The notes beneath the pieces are model-generated. The model was not told the origin of the DNA. It saw only the letters and a program-made list of their open reading frames with translations, and did not search any database. From Polyangium sp. y55x31 (GTDB lineage Bacteria; Myxococcota_A; Polyangia; Polyangiales; Polyangiaceae): a stretch of 64,000 nt of DNA. The position numbers were made by a program, and so were the translations under genes. Positions 1-8,380 of the stretch are shown one piece after another. Position 1 is the stretch's first letter. Each line of letters starts with the position of its first letter. The stretch spans positions 434,001-498,000 of the forward strand of contig NZ_JARZHG010000001.1 in assembly GCF_029946505.1 (NCBI RefSeq). Direction: 5' to 3'.

Positions 1-900
1 GGGCGCGGCGAGGGCCTCCTGTCCGCCACCACGGCCGGGCTCGCGGCCCTCGCAGGGCACGCGCTCGGCGCCACGCGGCCCTGGGGCGCGCGGGAGGCGT
101 TCGCGGCGGCCGGGGTGGGCCTCGCCGTCTTCGCTCGGGTCCCGCCGCTCGCGTTCGGGGCGGGGCTCGTCGCGGCGTGCCTGGCCGTCCCGGCTGCCTT
201 CCGCCGCGCGCCCGAGGTTTCGGCCGGGGTGAACCGGGGCTTCTCGGGTCGAACCCCGCTCGGCGCGCTCGCCTCGACGTTCCTGCTCGGCGTCCTTCGC
301 AACGAACCAGCGGTCGCCTCACGCGCGCTCGCCCTCGCAGCGCTCGCCGGGCTCGTGCTGCCGCTCGCGGCGCGGGGGCACGATCTCACGGCGGATGCGT
401 CCATCGGCGCGCTCGCCCTCGGCCTCGCCGCCGTCGCGCTCTCGCCGGGCCTCTCGGGGGCCGCGGCGGCCGTCGTGCGGGCGGAGCGCGCTACCGCCTG
501 GCTCTGCGACGCGACCGGGACGGCGCCGGCAACACGCGCGCTCGCCGCGGCCATCGCGGGCGGCGTCCTCGGGGCAACGAGCGGGCTCGTGCTCGCGACC
601 GTCGCGGCCCTCGGCCTGCATGCGCCGCTCGTGCTCGCGGCGCGGCTCGTCGTGCTCTCGGTCGCCTCCGGCCTCGCCACGGGCGCGACCCTCGTCGGCG
701 GCGCGCGCGAGGCCGAGGCCTCTCCACGGCGCGGTGATCGCGGCATGCTCGAGGCGCTCGTCTGGGCTGCGTTCGGCGCGACGGCGGCCTCGTTCGCGGG
801 GGAGCTCTCGCTCGCCGTGATGCTCACCGTCGGAATCGTGCGGGTCGGTTCGGCCGCGCGTCGCGCCGAAGTGCTACGCAGGCTCCGAGGTGCGGCGTGA
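1..900 (+). CDS. Hydrophobic membrane protein, 5' partial; probable ABC transporter permease
   Basis: The reading frame is open from the first base, so the true start lies outside the window; a GTG at 115 is an internal candidate only. The visible ~299 residues are almost entirely Ala/Leu/Val/Gly with several stretches long enough to cross the membrane and short Arg-rich loops, ending in an Arg-rich tail (RRAEVLRRLRG). The stop overlaps the GTG start of the ABC ATPase by 4 bases, which implies translational coupling and suggests that this is the transporter's membrane subunit. I do not recognise a named permease family, so substrate and direction are unknown. Confidence 0.65.
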   Translation, partial: GRGEGLLSATTAGLAALAGHALGATRPWGAREAFAAAGVGLAVFARVPPLAFGAGLVAACLAVPAAFRRAPEVSAGVNRGFSGRTPLGALASTFLLGVLRNEPAVASRALALAALAGLVLPLAARGHDLTADASIGALALGLAAVALSPGLSGAAAAVVRAERATAWLCDATGTAPATRALAAAIAGGVLGATSGLVLATVAALGLHAPLVLAARLVVLSVASGLATGATLVGGAREAEASPRRGDRGMLEALVWAAFGATAASFAGELSLAVMLTVGIVRVGSAARRAEVLRRLRGAA

Positions 901-1523
901 CGCTCTCGATCGTGGACTTGAACAAGTGGCTCGGCGGGCGGCGCGTGCTCGACGGGGTGAGCTTCTCGGCTGCGCGGGGCGAGGTCGTGGCGCTCTTCGG
1001 CGACAACGGCGCGGGCAAGTCTACGCTCCTGCGCATCCTCGCGGGCGTGCTCGACGCGGATGGGGGCCACGCGACCCTCGACGGCGCCTCGATCCTCGGC
1101 CCACGCGCCGCCGCGCGCGCGCACGTGGGTTACGTGCCCGAGGCCGCGGATGCGCCGGCCCACCTCTCGCCGCGCGAGCTCGCCGCGCTCGTCGCCGCGC
1201 TGAAACGTGTCCCGCTCCCGGACGAGGCGCTCCTCGAACGGCTCGACCTCCGCGCGTACTGGGATCGCCCCTTCGGCGGCCTTTCCCTCGGCCAGCGACG
1301 CCGGAGCTGCCTGTGCGCGGCGATCCTCGGCGACGTACGTTTGCTCCTGCTCGACGAGCCCACGAACGGGCTCGACGCGGCCGGCGTCCGCGAGCTTGGC
1401 GCGCTCCTCGAAGAACGTCGCGCGGCGGGCACGACGATCCTCGTCGCGACGCACGATCCCGCGTTCGCCCAGGCGATCGGCGCGACGCGAATCCGGCTCC
1501 TGGCCGGCAAGCTCCAGGCCTGA
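897..1523 (+). CDS. ABC transporter ATP-binding protein
   Basis: A compact 208-residue ABC ATPase that should power the membrane protein encoded just upstream. Walker A is GDNGAGKST near residue 38, the signature-like segment is LSLGQRRR, and Walker B is LLLLDEPTNGLD, followed by a switch histidine in VATHDP. The small size and absence of an accessory C-terminal domain fit CcmA-like or ABC-2-type exporters rather than binding-protein-dependent importers. The start is GTG, inside a 4-base GTGA overlap with the upstream stop. The gene ends immediately before the convergent rtcB stop at 1524, so no intergenic terminator fits between them. Substrate unknown. Confidence 0.9.
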   Translation: MTLSIVDLNKWLGGRRVLDGVSFSAARGEVVALFGDNGAGKSTLLRILAGVLDADGGHATLDGASILGPRAAARAHVGYVPEAADAPAHLSPRELAALVAALKRVPLPDEALLERLDLRAYWDRPFGGLSLGQRRRSCLCAAILGDVRLLLLDEPTNGLDAAGVRELGALLEERRAAGTTILVATHDPAFAQAIGATRIRLLAGKLQA

Positions 1524-3002
1524 TTACCCTTTCACGACGCCGATCGGCCGCAATCGCGCGACCTTTTTCGCGATCCCCGCCGAGGCCACGACGTCGACGA
1601 CCCGATCGACGTCCTTGTACGCCGCGGGCGCCTCCTCGGCGAGCTCCGCGTTCGACGCGCAACGAATGACGATCCCGCGCGCTTCGAGCTCCTTGCGGAG
1701 CGCGTGCCCCGTCACCTTTTTCTTCGCGGCGGCGCGGCTCATTTGCCTCCCGGCGCCGTGGCAGGTGCTCCCGAACGAGGCCTCGCTCCCGTGCTCGGTC
1801 CCCATGCATACGAACGACGAAGTCCCCATGCTGCCCGGAATGAACACCGGCTGTCCGATGTCGCGATAGGCCGCCGGCACGTCGCGGCTTCCCGGCCCGA
1901 AGGCGCGTGTCGCGCCCTTGCGATGCACGCACACCTTTTTCCCCTCGTATTTCTCGATCTTCGCCGTGTTGTGACCCACGTCGTAGATCAACCGCAAAAA
2001 GCCCTCCCGCGCCCCGAACATCCGCCCGAACACCTCCCGAATGATGTGGGCGATGAGGTGCCGGTTCGCGAACCCGAAATTGGCGGCGGCGCACATGGCC
2101 GCGAAGTATCGCTGTCCCTCGGGCGAAGAGAGCGGCGCGCAGGCGAGCTGCCGGTCCGGCACCTGGATGCCATACCGCTGCATCACGCTGTCCATCAGGC
2201 GCACGTGATCCGTGCACACCTGATGCCCGAGCCCGCGGGATCCCGAATGCACGAGCACCGTCACCCGCCCGATGGAGAGCCCGAGCCGCCCGGCCAAACC
2301 CTCGTCGAACACCTCGTCGACGACCTGCACTTCGAGGAAATGGTTCCCGCTGCCCAGCGTACCGAGCTGATCGGCGCCGCGCTGCCGCGCACGCTCGGAG
2401 ACCGCGGACGCGTCGGCGCCTTCGAGCGCGCCGCCCGATTCGATGTGCTCGAGGTCGGTCTCGGTCCCGACCTCGTGATCCCGGACGAGCGCCCCCGCGC
2501 CGCCTTCGAGGATCTTGTCGAGCTTCTTGCCTGAAAACGACCACCGCCCGCCGCGCCCGGCGCCCGAGGGCACGCTGCGCGAGAGCTCGTGCACGAGGCC
2601 CTCCAAGCGATCGCCGATGTCCTTGCGTTCGAGGTTCGAGACGAGCAGCCGCACGCCGCAGTTGATGTCGAATCCGATCCCGCCGGGGGAAATCACGCCG
2701 TCGGGCAGCGCCGTCGCGGCCACGCCGCCGACGGGAAAACCGTATCCCTCGTGCATGTCGGGCATTCCGCAGGCGGCGCCCACGATGCCGGGGAGCGTGG
2801 TCACGTTCACGAGCTGCTCGACGGAATGGTCGGAGAGCAAGCCGGGCAAAATCTCCGGGCTCGCGAAGATACGCGCCGGGACCCGCATGTCGCTGCGGTA
2901 GGACGTCGGAATCTCGTAGACGCAGGGAGCGACCTCGACGAACGGCGGAGGCGGCGCTTTCGGGGGTTCAGATGTCGAGGACGACGTGGACCGAGTAGCC
3001 AT
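1524..3002 (-). CDS. rtcB: RtcB-family RNA-splicing ligase
   Basis: RtcB joins RNA 2',3'-cyclic phosphate (or 3'-phosphate) ends to 5'-OH ends using GTP and Mn2+, in tRNA splicing or RNA repair. The 492-residue product has the family hallmarks in order: MPDMHEGYGFPVGG near residue 80, GGIGFDINCGVRL with the metal-binding Cys about residue 115, GTLGSGNHFLE, HSGSRGLGHQ, GSMGTSSFVC and STCHGAGRQMSR, whose His is the guanylated residue in characterised homologues. An upstream in-frame ATG (3146) lies well inside the archease gene; the ATG at 3002 gives a normal N-terminus. It overlaps the archease gene by 35 bases, and archease is the known activator of RtcB turnover. No RtcR regulator or RtcA is present here. 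Confidence 0.95.
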   Translation of the reverse strand: MATRSTSSSTSEPPKAPPPPFVEVAPCVYEIPTSYRSDMRVPARIFASPEILPGLLSDHSVEQLVNVTTLPGIVGAACGMPDMHEGYGFPVGGVAATALPDGVISPGGIGFDINCGVRLLVSNLERKDIGDRLEGLVHELSRSVPSGAGRGGRWSFSGKKLDKILEGGAGALVRDHEVGTETDLEHIESGGALEGADASAVSERARQRGADQLGTLGSGNHFLEVQVVDEVFDEGLAGRLGLSIGRVTVLVHSGSRGLGHQVCTDHVRLMDSVMQRYGIQVPDRQLACAPLSSPEGQRYFAAMCAAANFGFANRHLIAHIIREVFGRMFGAREGFLRLIYDVGHNTAKIEKYEGKKVCVHRKGATRAFGPGSRDVPAAYRDIGQPVFIPGSMGTSSFVCMGTEHGSEASFGSTCHGAGRQMSRAAAKKKVTGHALRKELEARGIVIRCASNAELAEEAPAAYKDVDRVVDVVASAGIAKKVARLRPIGVVKG

Positions 3003-3396
3003 GCGAATCCTCCGTGATGTGGACGTCGTGCAGGGTGGCCGCCTTGACGAGGGGCCGGAGGTCCGGGACGACCGCGCCGCGAATCCGGGCCACGAGGTGA
3101 TCGGGGGCGAGCTCGTCGAAATGGAAATCGACGTAGACCCGGCCATCCACCTCAGTGTGAAAGACGAGCTCGTTCAGCCAGTCGACGAGGAGCGCCTCGC
3201 GATCGACCGAATGCAGCGAGATCGCGACCGCCTCGCCGGAGGCCTCGGGCAGCGGCCCCTCCCCGACGGCGAGCTCGGCGAGCGCGCGGCCGGCCTCGGC
3301 GAAGAGCTCGGGAAAGGTGGGCGCGAAGAGGCCGAGCCGCAGCTCGGCCGTGTGGTCCTCGAAGGAATGGCGCGGGCCTTCCGGGCCGGACGTCAT
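2968..3396 (-). CDS. Archease family protein (RtcB cofactor)
   Basis: A 142-residue archease-like protein. Archease makes RtcB a multiple-turnover enzyme by promoting its guanylation. Visible family features are the N-terminal SFEDHTAELRLGLFAPTFPELF (here split as SFEDHTAELRLG then the Phe-rich helix), the central VDWLNELVFHTEVDG, and the C-terminal VKAATLHDVHI followed by Val-rich strand residues; acidic residues after the first His are the expected metal ligands. Length matches the family. ATG at 3396 is chosen because the homology begins within ten residues; no clear Shine-Dalgarno sequence is seen. The 3' end overlaps rtcB by 35 bases and the 5' end is 31 bases from the DUF533 gene. Confidence 0.88.
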   Translation of the reverse strand: MTSGPEGPRHSFEDHTAELRLGLFAPTFPELFAEAGRALAELAVGEGPLPEASGEAVAISLHSVDREALLVDWLNELVFHTEVDGRVYVDFHFDELAPDHLVARIRGAVVPDLRPLVKAATLHDVHITEDSHGYSVHVVLDI

Positions 3397-3427
3397 GGAG
3401 GGGAATATCGTCGCCGGCGGGACGACG

Positions 3428-4783
3428 TCACGGGAGGGGTGGAATGCCGAGGCCACCATGCAGGCGTGCGACGTCCTCGGGGCGGAGGCCGAGCATGGAC
3501 GGCAGGCCTTTGAGGTATGCGCGCTCGGCCTCGGATTCGGTGCCCGCGGAGAGCAGGGAGACCACGTAGAATTGCTCGGCGATCTGGGGAGAGCGGATCT
3601 GCCCGACGAGCGCGAAGGGCGGCTGCGGGGCTTCGAGCTCGCGGGCGAGCGCGGCGCGATCCTCGGGGCCGAGGCCGGCGCGCGCGAGGCGATCGAGGAT
3701 ACGCGCGCGCTCATCGGGGTCGATCTGGCCGTCGATGAAGGCGGCGGTGATCATGGCTCGCACGAGGAGCAGGGCGTCGGCCTGGGCGTCCGCCGCGGGA
3801 GCGGGCGCGGGCGCGGGAGCCGGCGCGGGCGCGGCGGCAGGAACGGCAGCGACAGCGGGCGCAGCGGCGACCGCATTCGGCGGAGCCCCCCATTGCGCAG
3901 GCGGCGCAGGCGGAGCCGCATTCGGCGGAGCCCCCCATTGCGCAGGCGGCGCGGCGGGGGCCGGCGGCGCCGCATTCGGCGGAGCGCCCCATTGCGACGT
4001 CGGCGTCGTGCTCGGCTGCGCGTTCCACTGCGTCGGCGCGGGCGGCGCCGCGGGCGGAGGCGCCCCCCATTGCGACGTCGGCGTCGTGCTCGGCTGCGCG
4101 TTCCATTGCGCCGGCGCCGGCGGCGCCGCGGGCGGAGGCGCCCCCCATTGTGCTGTTTGCGGCGCGCTCTGCTGCGCGCCCCATTGCGTCGGCGGCTGCA
4201 CGGGTTGCCCCGGCGGAGGCCCGCCCCATCCCGCTTGTGGCCCCGGGTTTGGCGGAGCGCCCCATTGCTGCGGCGGCTGCGGCGGTCCGCCCTGCGGGCT
4301 CCCCCAGGGCGCATGTCCCTGTGCAGGCGCCGCGGGCGCGCTCGTCCCCCACGTCGACGGATCGTTGTGGTAGACCGGCACCCCGAAATTCGTCCCGCCG
4401 CCTCCCTGCGAAGCCCCCGGCGGAATCGGCCCGGACGTCGACCCCATCAATTGCCCGAAAAACCCTTGCTGTTGCGGTGTAGGCGCCCCCGGCATGGCCT
4501 GCATCCCCGGCGCACCCGGCATGGCCTGCATCCCCGGCGCACCCGGCATCCCCGGCGCCGTCGGCTGCTTGAAGTGCTGATACGCCATGTACGCGAGCCC
4601 GCCCGCCGCTGCGACCCCGGCCGCGCCCGCGAGCAACGTGCCTGCGCCGATCCCGCTATCGTCGTCGCGGCGCTCGTACTCGTCGTCATCGCGGTCCCGC
4701 CGACGACGGCGCGAATCGCGGAAGCTCCCGCCTTCGACTCCATCCGAGACCAGCGCGCCCAGGATCCTCTGCGCATCGAACAT
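3428..4783 (-). CDS. DUF533 (YebE/TerB-like) protein with long Pro/Gln/Ala repeat linker
   Basis: A 451-residue protein in three parts. The N-terminus MFDAQRILGALVSDG resembles YebE starts; it is followed by a charged RRRRRDRDDDEYERRDDD segment and a hydrophobic glycine/alanine-rich helix (about residues 48-68). Residues ~75-325 are low complexity: collagen-like GMPGAPGMQA units, then many QWGAPP-type repeats. The C-terminal ~115 residues (VRAMITAAFIDGQIDPDER and onward) match the DUF533/TerB-like helical domain. ATG at 4783 is preferred over 4792 because it restores the typical MFDA start. It lies 31 bases upstream of archease in the same orientation, so it may share a transcript with the RNA-ligase genes; function unknown. 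Confidence 0.75.
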   Translation of the reverse strand: MFDAQRILGALVSDGVEGGSFRDSRRRRRDRDDDEYERRDDDSGIGAGTLLAGAAGVAAAGGLAYMAYQHFKQPTAPGMPGAPGMQAMPGAPGMQAMPGAPTPQQQGFFGQLMGSTSGPIPPGASQGGGGTNFGVPVYHNDPSTWGTSAPAAPAQGHAPWGSPQGGPPQPPQQWGAPPNPGPQAGWGGPPPGQPVQPPTQWGAQQSAPQTAQWGAPPPAAPPAPAQWNAQPSTTPTSQWGAPPPAAPPAPTQWNAQPSTTPTSQWGAPPNAAPPAPAAPPAQWGAPPNAAPPAPPAQWGAPPNAVAAAPAVAAVPAAAPAPAPAPAPAPAADAQADALLLVRAMITAAFIDGQIDPDERARILDRLARAGLGPEDRAALARELEAPQPPFALVGQIRSPQIAEQFYVVSLLSAGTESEAERAYLKGLPSMLGLRPEDVARLHGGLGIPPLP

Positions 4784-4874
4784 GGACCGCATGTTCGCCG
4801 AGGATGCGCGCTGCTTTCAAGACCGGCGGGTGGGCGAGCCTCCACGCCGCCCACCCGCCGCCTCCCGCGCGCCT

Positions 4875-6920
4875 TCAAATCGACAGATTCGCGATGTAGT
4901 CCGCGAGCTCGTCCCGCGCGACACGCACCGCCGCCTCCGCCGCGTCGATCGACCGATCGGTCTCGCCGATCCGATCCTCCGTCGACGCGAGCGCCGTCAG
5001 GTACCGCGTGTGCAGCTCACTCCCTTGCGGCGCCGACGCCAGGTTCTTCCGCAGCCGCTCCTGATCCGCCACCAGCGTCTGCCGCTCCGTCCGCAGGAGC
5101 GCGAGCGCCTGCTCGCGCGATGCGAGCGTCCTCTGCAGCTCCGCCACGTGCTCGAGCGCGGCCCGCACCTCCGCCGACATCTCCGTCGACGCGAGCAACA
5201 CCCCGAGCTCCTGCGCCGTGATCGACCCGATCACGATGCTCTGCTCGATCGGCCGTTCGAGCACCGCGTCCAAGCGAACGGTTTGTCCTTTTGGAACCTC
5301 CCGCCGGATCCGCACGTGCGTATCCGTCGTCCCGATCACGCCCTCCGTCGGCGCTGCCAGGGAAAAACCCTGGATACGCGGGTGCTCCACGACGAGCACG
5401 CGATCCTCGTCCGCCGCGCCCTTGATCGTGTACGTCGTCGTGCGCCGCTCCACGCGACGCACCTCCAGCACGCCCCGCGCGATCTTCGCGCCCGTCACCA
5501 CCTGCGCGGTCTTCTCCTCGCGATCCACGCCCACGTCGAGGTCCACCGCGTAACTCACGAGCCGATCCTCGCCCGCGGGCAGCGCCCCGAGCCGCGCGTC
5601 TCCGACGAACGAGATCGGCTCGTTCGCCGCCGCGTTCTCGTAAATCGACAGGATGCCCGGCGGCAAACCCGTCTCGGTCTCGTTCATGAGCCGCACCGAC
5701 GCGAGCGGGTTGCGCGCGTCGACGTCGTAGCGGTACCAGGAGACCCGCTCGATCGGGATCGACTCGCTCACGATCGGCACGAGCAGCGATTGCCCGCGCG
5801 GCAGATCCACCGGCTCCGGGAAGTGGAACACGACCTGCGTCGCGCCCTCCGTGGGCTCGGCGATCGGCGGCGCCTCGGGCGCCCCCGCCCCCTCGGCCGG
5901 TTGCGCCTCGAAGTTCAAGGCGTCCGCGGCCGACGGCGCGGCCATGAAGCCACGATGCATCACGCGCCCGTCTCCGAGCGCGCCGCTGGAGATCTCGGCC
6001 TCCGGCACGGCCCCCACGTCGACCGGCGGCAGCCTTCGCCCGAGCACCTCCACCGGCACCTCCGGGCGATTCACGAAATACGCTTCGTAGACCGCTTGTC
6101 GCAACGTCACGGGGTTGCCCGACGCCACCGACAGATCCACGTGGTTCCAGTCTTGCCCGCTCATGTTCTCCAGCAAGGCCCACCCTTCGAGCCGCGCCTC
6201 GCCCTCGCGCTCGGGCAACACGAGCCGATACGTCGCCTTCCACAGCGGCGCGCCGACCACGTACCCCACGCGCACCGTCCGCTCGCCTTGCCCGTGCACG
6301 TCGATCGTGATCGTGCGCCGATCCGCCGCCGCGTGCGCCGCGAGCGCGGCCAGCGCCTGCTCCACCTGGCTGCGCAGCCGCGCGTCCACGATGTCGATCT
6401 GATCCGCCTCTTCGAGCACGATCTGCCGCATGCCCGTCGGCGTCAGCAACGACAAACGGTGCCGCACGATCGTCCCCTTCCCTTCGCCGAGCGAGACCGT
6501 CTCGTCCGTCACCGAGACGATTCGCCCCTCCACGGTCGCGCCGTGCACCGACACGCGCACGAGCTGCCCGCGCAGCGCGCGCAGCAGCGACACCGTGGAG
6601 GACAGGTCCTCCTGCGAGAACGGCAGATCCCGGAAGAACTCGGAGAGCGGCGCGCGCCCGGGCAGGCTCGCTTGTCCGAGCCGCCCTTGCGGATCCACCG
6701 CGAGCAGGCTCTTCAGCACGTCGCTCACCTGATCGAGCCGCACGTCGAACGTGAGCTCGGCATCGCCGGAGACTTTTGCTTCGTGCTCGAAGTACCCGAC
6801 GCCGCCCGTCGACAGCATCACGCGCCGGAGCGCGAGCTCCTCGGCCGACGCGGAGCCCGTGACGAACGACGTGGCGATGAGCCCGAGAGCCCACGCGGCC
6901 CCGATCCTCGATTTTCTCAT
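4875..6920 (-). CDS. Secreted DUF4139 domain protein
   Basis: 681 residues with a clear Sec signal peptide (MRKSRIGAAWALGLIATS, cleavage after ASA). The mature protein looks like the DUF4139/mucoidy-inhibitor-A-like family: an N-terminal domain with LRRVMLSTGGVGYFEH, a central beta-rich domain including VGYVVGAPLWKATYRLVLP and LENMSGQDWNHVDLSVASG, both hallmarks of DUF4139, and a C-terminal coiled coil (about residues 590-680, RTLASREQALALLRTERQ and following). ATG at 6920 is preceded by GGGGAGGG six bases upstream, whereas the longer ORF start at 6995 has neither a ribosome site nor a signal peptide. It probably acts in the envelope; the biochemical role of this family is unsettled. Confidence 0.8.
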   Translation of the reverse strand: MRKSRIGAAWALGLIATSFVTGSASAEELALRRVMLSTGGVGYFEHEAKVSGDAELTFDVRLDQVSDVLKSLLAVDPQGRLGQASLPGRAPLSEFFRDLPFSQEDLSSTVSLLRALRGQLVRVSVHGATVEGRIVSVTDETVSLGEGKGTIVRHRLSLLTPTGMRQIVLEEADQIDIVDARLRSQVEQALAALAAHAAADRRTITIDVHGQGERTVRVGYVVGAPLWKATYRLVLPEREGEARLEGWALLENMSGQDWNHVDLSVASGNPVTLRQAVYEAYFVNRPEVPVEVLGRRLPPVDVGAVPEAEISSGALGDGRVMHRGFMAAPSAADALNFEAQPAEGAGAPEAPPIAEPTEGATQVVFHFPEPVDLPRGQSLLVPIVSESIPIERVSWYRYDVDARNPLASVRLMNETETGLPPGILSIYENAAANEPISFVGDARLGALPAGEDRLVSYAVDLDVGVDREEKTAQVVTGAKIARGVLEVRRVERRTTTYTIKGAADEDRVLVVEHPRIQGFSLAAPTEGVIGTTDTHVRIRREVPKGQTVRLDAVLERPIEQSIVIGSITAQELGVLLASTEMSAEVRAALEHVAELQRTLASREQALALLRTERQTLVADQERLRKNLASAPQGSELHTRYLTALASTEDRIGETDRSIDAAEAAVRVARDELADYIANLSI

Positions 6921-7126
6921 GTGCCCTCCCCTTTCGCGCCTCTCGGCCCTGCCCGTCTCACCGAGCTCCCCCCGGAGGCCCGCGCTCGGCGGCATGCCGC
7001 TCGCGCGCTGCCATGTTCGTCGAGCGCGCTGCGGGGCACGTCAATGCGCCCGAGCCCGCCTCCCCGTTTTCCGTGCTGTCCCCCATGGCCTTTCGCTCGG
7101 CCGATGCCTGCATACAATCCAGCTTC

Positions 7127-7606
7127 GTGGAGCCGCGATTCTTCTGCGACGCGATGCTGGGAGGGCTCGCGCGGTGGCTACGCGCCGCGGGCTACGACGC
7201 CGCGTTCGAGCAAGGCATCGACGACGCGGTCCTCGTCGCGCGGGCCGGCGAGACCGGGCGCATCCTTTTGAGCTCCGACGGAGGCATCTTCGAGCGCACG
7301 CCCGTCCGAGAAGGGCACGTCCGCTCGCTCTTCGTGCCGCGCGCGCTGGGTTTGTCGGGGGAGCTCCGGTTCGTCCTCGGCGCGTTCTCGCTCCCGCTCC
7401 TGCCGCCGCGGTGCATGACCTGCGGCGGCGCGCTCCTCGAGCTCACGAAGGACGAGGCGCGCGCCGAGGCGCCGCCGAAGACGCTCGACAGGATCGAGAC
7501 GTTCTACCGCTGCGAGGGCTGCGGCAAGCTGCTCTGGAGGGGCTCGCACTGGGAGCGCATCGCGCGTGTGCTCGCCGAGGCGGAGGCGGCCGCGCGGAGG
7601 CGCTGA
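7127..7606 (+). CDS. Mut7-C RNase domain protein with C-terminal zinc ribbon
   Basis: About 159 residues from the GTG at 7127. The start of the domain, FFCDAMLGGLARWLRAAGYD, is diagnostic of the Mut7-C family, a PIN-like fold first noted at the C-terminus of exonuclease Mut-7; Asp of FFCDAML and the DGG of SSDGG are likely metal-binding acids. The tail carries CMTCGG and CEGCGK, a four-Cys zinc ribbon typical of this family. Longer starts at 7013 and 7085 exist, but the extra residues show no homology, so GTG at 7127 immediately before the domain is preferred; this is a judgement. Predicted role: single-stranded RNA cleavage; no partner gene is apparent. Confidence 0.8.
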   Translation: MEPRFFCDAMLGGLARWLRAAGYDAAFEQGIDDAVLVARAGETGRILLSSDGGIFERTPVREGHVRSLFVPRALGLSGELRFVLGAFSLPLLPPRCMTCGGALLELTKDEARAEAPPKTLDRIETFYRCEGCGKLLWRGSHWERIARVLAEAEAAARRR

Positions 7607-7616
7607 GGCGGCGCGA

Positions 7617-8216
7617 TCAAGGCGTGCCCGGGCGAACCTCGACGTTCGTGACCTTCGCGCTCCACGGGCAATATTGCCCGACCTGCGCGATCCACTCCGC
7701 CGTGTGCTCCTCGACGTACTCGGGCGTCCCGTCGCAGAGCTCGATCGTGAAGTCCGCGAACGCGACCTTCTCGGGGTCGACGTGGAAGGTCCACTTCGGA
7801 TCGCAGTCCTGCCCGTCGATGACGACCTCGAAGTTCGGGATGCGCGCCGTGCCCATCTCCTTCAGTTGTTTCGCCTCCTCGATGAAGGCCTGGTTCGTGA
7901 TCCAGACCGTGAACGGCTGATCCACGACGTCGAACGTCACGAGCGCGCCGCCCGTCCGATCCGCGCAAAGCGCGCTGCCGCCACCCGCGCCGCCCTGCCC
8001 TCCGGCGCCGCCTTGACCACCGGCGCCGCCTTGGCCGCCCTGCCCACCTGCGCCGCCCTGCCCGCCCTGCCCTCCGGCGCCGCCTTGACCCCCCTCACCA
8101 CCCTCGCCACCCGCGCCGCAGGCGGCATCGCACGTTTGCCCCTTGTCGCAGCCCTGGAGGAACGCAGTCGTCGCCACAAGTGAAAGAACCATTGCAAGTG
8201 AGTGTATCCGTTTCAT
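7617..8216 (-). CDS. Lipoprotein with Gly-rich linker and BP74-N-like domain
   Basis: 199 residues. The signal peptide ends in the lipobox LQGC (Cys at residue 24), followed by about 45 residues of GGQGGAGG repeats that probably space the domain from the membrane. The C-terminal ~115 residues contain FTVWITNQAFIEEAKQL, WTFHVDPEKVAFADFTIE, LCDGTPEYVEEHT and YCPWSAKV; this order matches my memory of the BP74 N-terminal domain, a small beta domain named from a calcium-dependent adhesion-related Dictyostelium protein and found in many bacterial secreted proteins. ATG at 8216 is chosen because it begins the signal peptide. Its promoter must lie in the 164-base divergent gap before 8381. Function unknown. 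Confidence 0.7.
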   Translation of the reverse strand: MKRIHSLAMVLSLVATTAFLQGCDKGQTCDAACGAGGEGGEGGQGGAGGQGGQGGAGGQGGQGGAGGQGGAGGQGGAGGGSALCADRTGGALVTFDVVDQPFTVWITNQAFIEEAKQLKEMGTARIPNFEVVIDGQDCDPKWTFHVDPEKVAFADFTIELCDGTPEYVEEHTAEWIAQVGQYCPWSAKVTNVEVRPGTP

Positions 8217-8380
8217 GCCCACCCCATCCAGCACGCTCTGTGCCAGCGGAAAAATCGATTCTCGATACACCCTCGCCGCGCTGCGTCTGGCCTCGGCGCC
8301 GCGCCTGGCACAACCTGGGCCGGAGCGAAGGCATCTCGACGTCTTGCGGTGCGGGCGGGGGTTTCGTTTAGAATGCGCTC

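Noticed and set aside
240-265. GGGTCGAACCCC resembling a tRNA T-loop
   Set aside because: It lies within a coding membrane protein frame and no cloverleaf surrounds it.
2968-3714. Longer archease start at 3714
   Set aside because: The extra N-terminal residues are Ser/Arg/Pro-rich antisense of the DUF533 gene; archease homology begins at 3396.
4587-7271. 894-codon plus-strand open frame
   Set aside because: Antisense to the DUF4139 gene; the product is Arg/His-rich with no fold, while the minus strand has a signal peptide and family motifs.
8300-8325. TGGCAC element as a sigma-54 promoter
   Set aside because: The matching TTGC at the proper distance is missing.
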